From Paenibacillus sp. J5C2022 (GTDB lineage Bacteria; Bacillota; Bacilli; Paenibacillales; Paenibacillaceae): a DNA stretch of 64,000 nucleotides. The position numbers and the translations under genes were made by a program. The notes beneath the pieces were generated by a model. That model saw nothing but the letters and a program-made list of their open reading frames with translations, was not told where the DNA came from and searched no databases. The first letter of the stretch is position 1; every line of letters begins with the position of its first letter. Positions 61,474-64,000 of this stretch are shown piece after piece. The stretch is from NCBI RefSeq assembly GCF_025567625.1, contig NZ_JAOQJC010000032.1, positions 1 to 64,000 of the forward strand, given 5' to 3'.

Positions 61474-64000
61474 TTATCTGGCCGTGCCCGCCTTCATGCC
61501 GTAGATGCCTAGCAAGTAGATGGCAGGCAGTCCATTGCTGACCGCCGTAACGTTAATGCGGATGTACCTGACCGACCATGCGGTTAGCGCATCCGGCTTG
61601 ATGTCTTGCCCCGTACCTTCCTTCTCCAGCAAAGCCTTCCACTGACTGCCGTCTGCAGATACGTCGATGCGATAGCTATATGTCGTATGATCGCTCTCCC
61701 ACCATATTTTGCAGCCGGTAAGATCGTAATCGCCTTCCAAGTCCACAATTAGCCATTGCGGCGTATTCGTACCCTCCGCAGCACGCCAACTCGAGAGGAG
61801 ACTGCTGTCCGTAATTGCTGAAGCGGGATACTCTGTCTGCTCGGAGCTTGCCGTCACTCGCTTGCCGAATGCCAGATTGAACTCTCTCAAATTATACGTT
61901 ACCGGCTTATGAGTCACATCCGCTTCATAATGAATCGTTCCCTTGGGCGGTTGCTGCGGCAAGCCCGAGACATGCCGCTTCCGATCCGGCTGGGAGGCAA
62001 GGCGAATAACAGCGCCCTCCAGTCCTTCGCTTAGCGCATAGATCGTTATCTGTCCCGGCTCCTTCGTGGCCTGCACGAGCACACCGCCGGCTCCTGCCTC
62101 TGCCGTAACGGGATTCGCTCCCGTACGGGGATCGCCATCGCCGACAATCCGTCCGGGACCTTCGATCCTGAAAGCGATAGAAGGGTAGGCATCCGTTACG
62201 TTCGTACCATGCTCATCCTCGACATACACATGGACCATTATCAGATCGGAGCCGTCTGCGATTAGGTCGATGCCGCAATGATCGGCGTCAAGCCGTAGGC
62301 GATGCGGCTTCCCGGCCGTACGAACCTTATGCGCCGCCGCGAGTTCCCCTTCGATCCAGCCTCTGGCAGCAAGCTCCCCCGGCTCGAAGGCGATATCCTT
62401 GAAGAGGAACGGCGGATGAGGCACACCGCTGTAAGTTCGCTCCGGTCCCTTGCGCCCCAGTGACCGGCCATTCAGCGTCAGCTCGATCTCGTCGCAGTTG
62501 CTGAAGACGACGATATCCCTAGTCTCCGGGCCGTCAGCACTCCAGTAGTTGGCGATGAAGACGAGGGGCCCACTCGATGAAACGGCTGTCGCTAGGGACG
62601 ATGAGGTAGGAGCCGCTGCCGTTCCAGCCGCGCCCCCGTCGATAAGCACAGGCTGCCGCTGACTGCTGTACATGTAGTAGCTGAATTTCGGCAGCCTGTA
62701 CAGATCCAGCACCCCTGTAGCGGCAATGTTGTCCATATATCCCCGATTGTGATCGATGCCGGTCCACAGGGCAAAGCCCGCCATTTTCGCTGTCCCGAAG
62801 TAAGAATCGATGTAGTCGAGCCTCTCCATTGCAGAGCGCAGCATGGCACCTTCTCCGCCATTATAGAAGTCTCTGTCTCCTCTGGAGCAGCGGTTCTGTG
62901 TCTTCTGCGGGCCGAATTGTTCACGGTAATTGTCGCCGAACTCTCGCTTGAACTGAACCTTGTGGGCAGGAATGGCGAGGTTGAGATGACCGTAGACGAT
63001 GTCGTAGCTCTCCCAAGCCGGACGGGACATATCGCAGGCGGCATAGCATTGATCGCCGGGGTATTCCTCATGAACGATAGCATATGTCGTGCGCGCGTAG
63101 TCCTCGTCATAATTCGTCTCGTTCAGGATCGGTTCCCAGAATATGACGCAAGGATGATTGCGATCCTTCCGCACCATGTCCCGTACATCCTGATAAGAGC
63201 GGCTTCGGAACGTCCCGTTGTCACGGAACCATTGCCAGCCCGGCACCGGCACGACGCACATGAGCCCTAACTCGTTGCAAGACCGCATGAAGGCTTCGGA
63301 TTGCGGATAATGGCCGAGCCGGATGAAGTTGAAGCCGGCTTGCTTCAGCTTGATCGCATCGCGCCGATGGAGCGAATCCGGCAGTGCGTCCCCGATGTAG
63401 ACGTACTCCTGATGCCGGTTGGCCCCGTTGATCTTCAGACGCTGCCCGTTAAGGAAGAAGCCCTCCTGCGGATCGAAGCGGAACCGCCGAATGCCGATCC
63501 CAGTAACGGTCTTGTCCACTAACGCATCATCCTGCCAAATCTCCGTCTCCAGCTTGTATAGATAAGGAAGATCGGGATGCCACAGTCGGGGTGAGCCGAC
63601 GATAAGCTGCAGGCGGAACGTCGCATCATCATGCGGCGGGATTGCCAGCGCCGTACTATCCTCCCGGCTTATCGTTACCCCGCTGTCGTCGATCAGTCTG
63701 GCCCGGACCGTGCACACCTTCGCTGCCCCGTATTCGTTGCTTGCATGCACGGCCACATCGACGACCGCCTCTTCCTCCGAGACGGAAGGATAGGTGACGA
63801 ATAGGCCTCCCCCGGCCACCTTGTCCGCATGGATCGCATCCGTAATATGGAGCTTGTCCGTCTCCAGCAGCCATACATGGCGATACAATCCGCCGAAGTA
63901 ACAGAAGTCGAGCTCCGATTGGGGTCTGCCGGGCGGGACGTCCGCCATATCGGAATTGTCGAGCTTCACCGCTACAATGTTGTCCGTCTTCCCATCGGCA
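61474..64000 (-). CDS. GH2 beta-galactosidase-like enzyme with C-terminal F5/8-type domain (5' end outside window)
   Basis: At least 840 residues; the frame is open to the window edge and continues upstream (KTDNIVAVKLDNSD is inside the GH2 sugar-binding domain). GH2 Ig-like and TIM-barrel blocks follow: INGANRHQEY, FIRLGHYPQSEAF and CVIFWEPILNETNYD. The candidate acid/base Glu codon is at 63118-63120. A candidate nucleophile lies in KREFGD (codon 62941-62943) in place of the usual EYG/EFG. Later Ig-like domains lead to a discoidin/CBM32-like domain (about the last 135 residues; GKRVTASSEQ, WLIVDLEGDYDLTGCKIWWE). It is upstream of LacI on the same strand. Substrate is probably a beta-galactoside or beta-glucuronide. 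Confidence 0.88.
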   Translation of the reverse strand, partial: ADGKTDNIVAVKLDNSDMADVPPGRPQSELDFCYFGGLYRHVWLLETDKLHITDAIHADKVAGGGLFVTYPSVSEEEAVVDVAVHASNEYGAAKVCTVRARLIDDSGVTISREDSTALAIPPHDDATFRLQLIVGSPRLWHPDLPYLYKLETEIWQDDALVDKTVTGIGIRRFRFDPQEGFFLNGQRLKINGANRHQEYVYIGDALPDSLHRRDAIKLKQAGFNFIRLGHYPQSEAFMRSCNELGLMCVVPVPGWQWFRDNGTFRSRSYQDVRDMVRKDRNHPCVIFWEPILNETNYDEDYARTTYAIVHEEYPGDQCYAACDMSRPAWESYDIVYGHLNLAIPAHKVQFKREFGDNYREQFGPQKTQNRCSRGDRDFYNGGEGAMLRSAMERLDYIDSYFGTAKMAGFALWTGIDHNRGYMDNIAATGVLDLYRLPKFSYYMYSSQRQPVLIDGGAAGTAAAPTSSSLATAVSSSGPLVFIANYWSADGPETRDIVVFSNCDEIELTLNGRSLGRKGPERTYSGVPHPPFLFKDIAFEPGELAARGWIEGELAAAHKVRTAGKPHRLRLDADHCGIDLIADGSDLIMVHVYVEDEHGTNVTDAYPSIAFRIEGPGRIVGDGDPRTGANPVTAEAGAGGVLVQATKEPGQITIYALSEGLEGAVIRLASQPDRKRHVSGLPQQPPKGTIHYEADVTHKPVTYNLREFNLAFGKRVTASSEQTEYPASAITDSSLLSSWRAAEGTNTPQWLIVDLEGDYDLTGCKIWWESDHTTYSYRIDVSADGSQWKALLEKEGTGQDIKPDALTAWSVRYIRINVTAVSNGLPAIYLLGIYGMKAGTAR

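Overview
The window looks like chromosomal DNA of a Paenibacillus-type soil Firmicute. The evidence is strong AGGAGG-type ribosome binding sites, S-layer homology (SLH) proteins, LplB/YtcP-type sugar permeases, ~550-residue sugar-binding lipoproteins, YesM/YesN two-component pairs and membrane-anchored AraC receptors. It is almost wholly devoted to sensing, importing and breaking down complex carbohydrates. No rRNA, tRNA, CRISPR array, phage gene or transposase was seen.

Layout. (A) 218-11011: AraC receptor, two permeases, lipoprotein and a secreted multi-domain glycosidase of clan GH-A type. (B) 11538-22313: a probable single operon of a cytoplasmic GH-like protein, an AraC receptor, two permeases, a lipoprotein, a YhcH/EbgC-like protein, an HpcH/HpaI-type aldolase and a 2-hydroxyacid dehydrogenase; then a small unknown protein (22417-22935). 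(C) 23243-36205: a giant SLH-anchored putative polysaccharide-active protein, a YesM/YesN pair, permeases, lipoprotein and a DUF1861 beta-propeller protein. (D) 36653-43139: a YesM/YesN pair with a smaller MalE/UgpB-like importer. (E) 43736-56975: an L,D-transpeptidase, an unusual double-kinase hybrid sensor with a SARP-type response regulator, a fifth importer, an SLH protein and another AraC receptor on the minus strand. (F) 57144-64000, all minus strand: a truncated PQ-loop gene, an FAD-dependent oxidoreductase, a LacI-family regulator and the 3' part of a GH2 enzyme that runs off the window.

How it fits together. None of the five importers has its own ATPase, so they presumably share a distant MsmX-like ATPase. 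Each importer is preceded by its own sensor. Secreted or surface glycosidases would make oligosaccharides, the lipoproteins and permeases import them, and cytoplasmic enzymes finish the job. In region F a perfect 14-bp LacI-type palindrome sits just downstream of a good promoter for the FAD oxidoreductase, two genes from the LacI regulator.

The intergenic regions are unusually rich in degenerate repeats: a 22-bp inverted-repeat pair (MITE-like), a four-copy cluster, a two-armed array of 50/57-bp units and a 51-bp tandem repeat. By eye, the first ~20 kb is clearly more AT-rich than the rest. The strongest leads are the double-kinase/SARP system, the operon B pathway and the repeat families; none is proven to be a new system from sequence alone.
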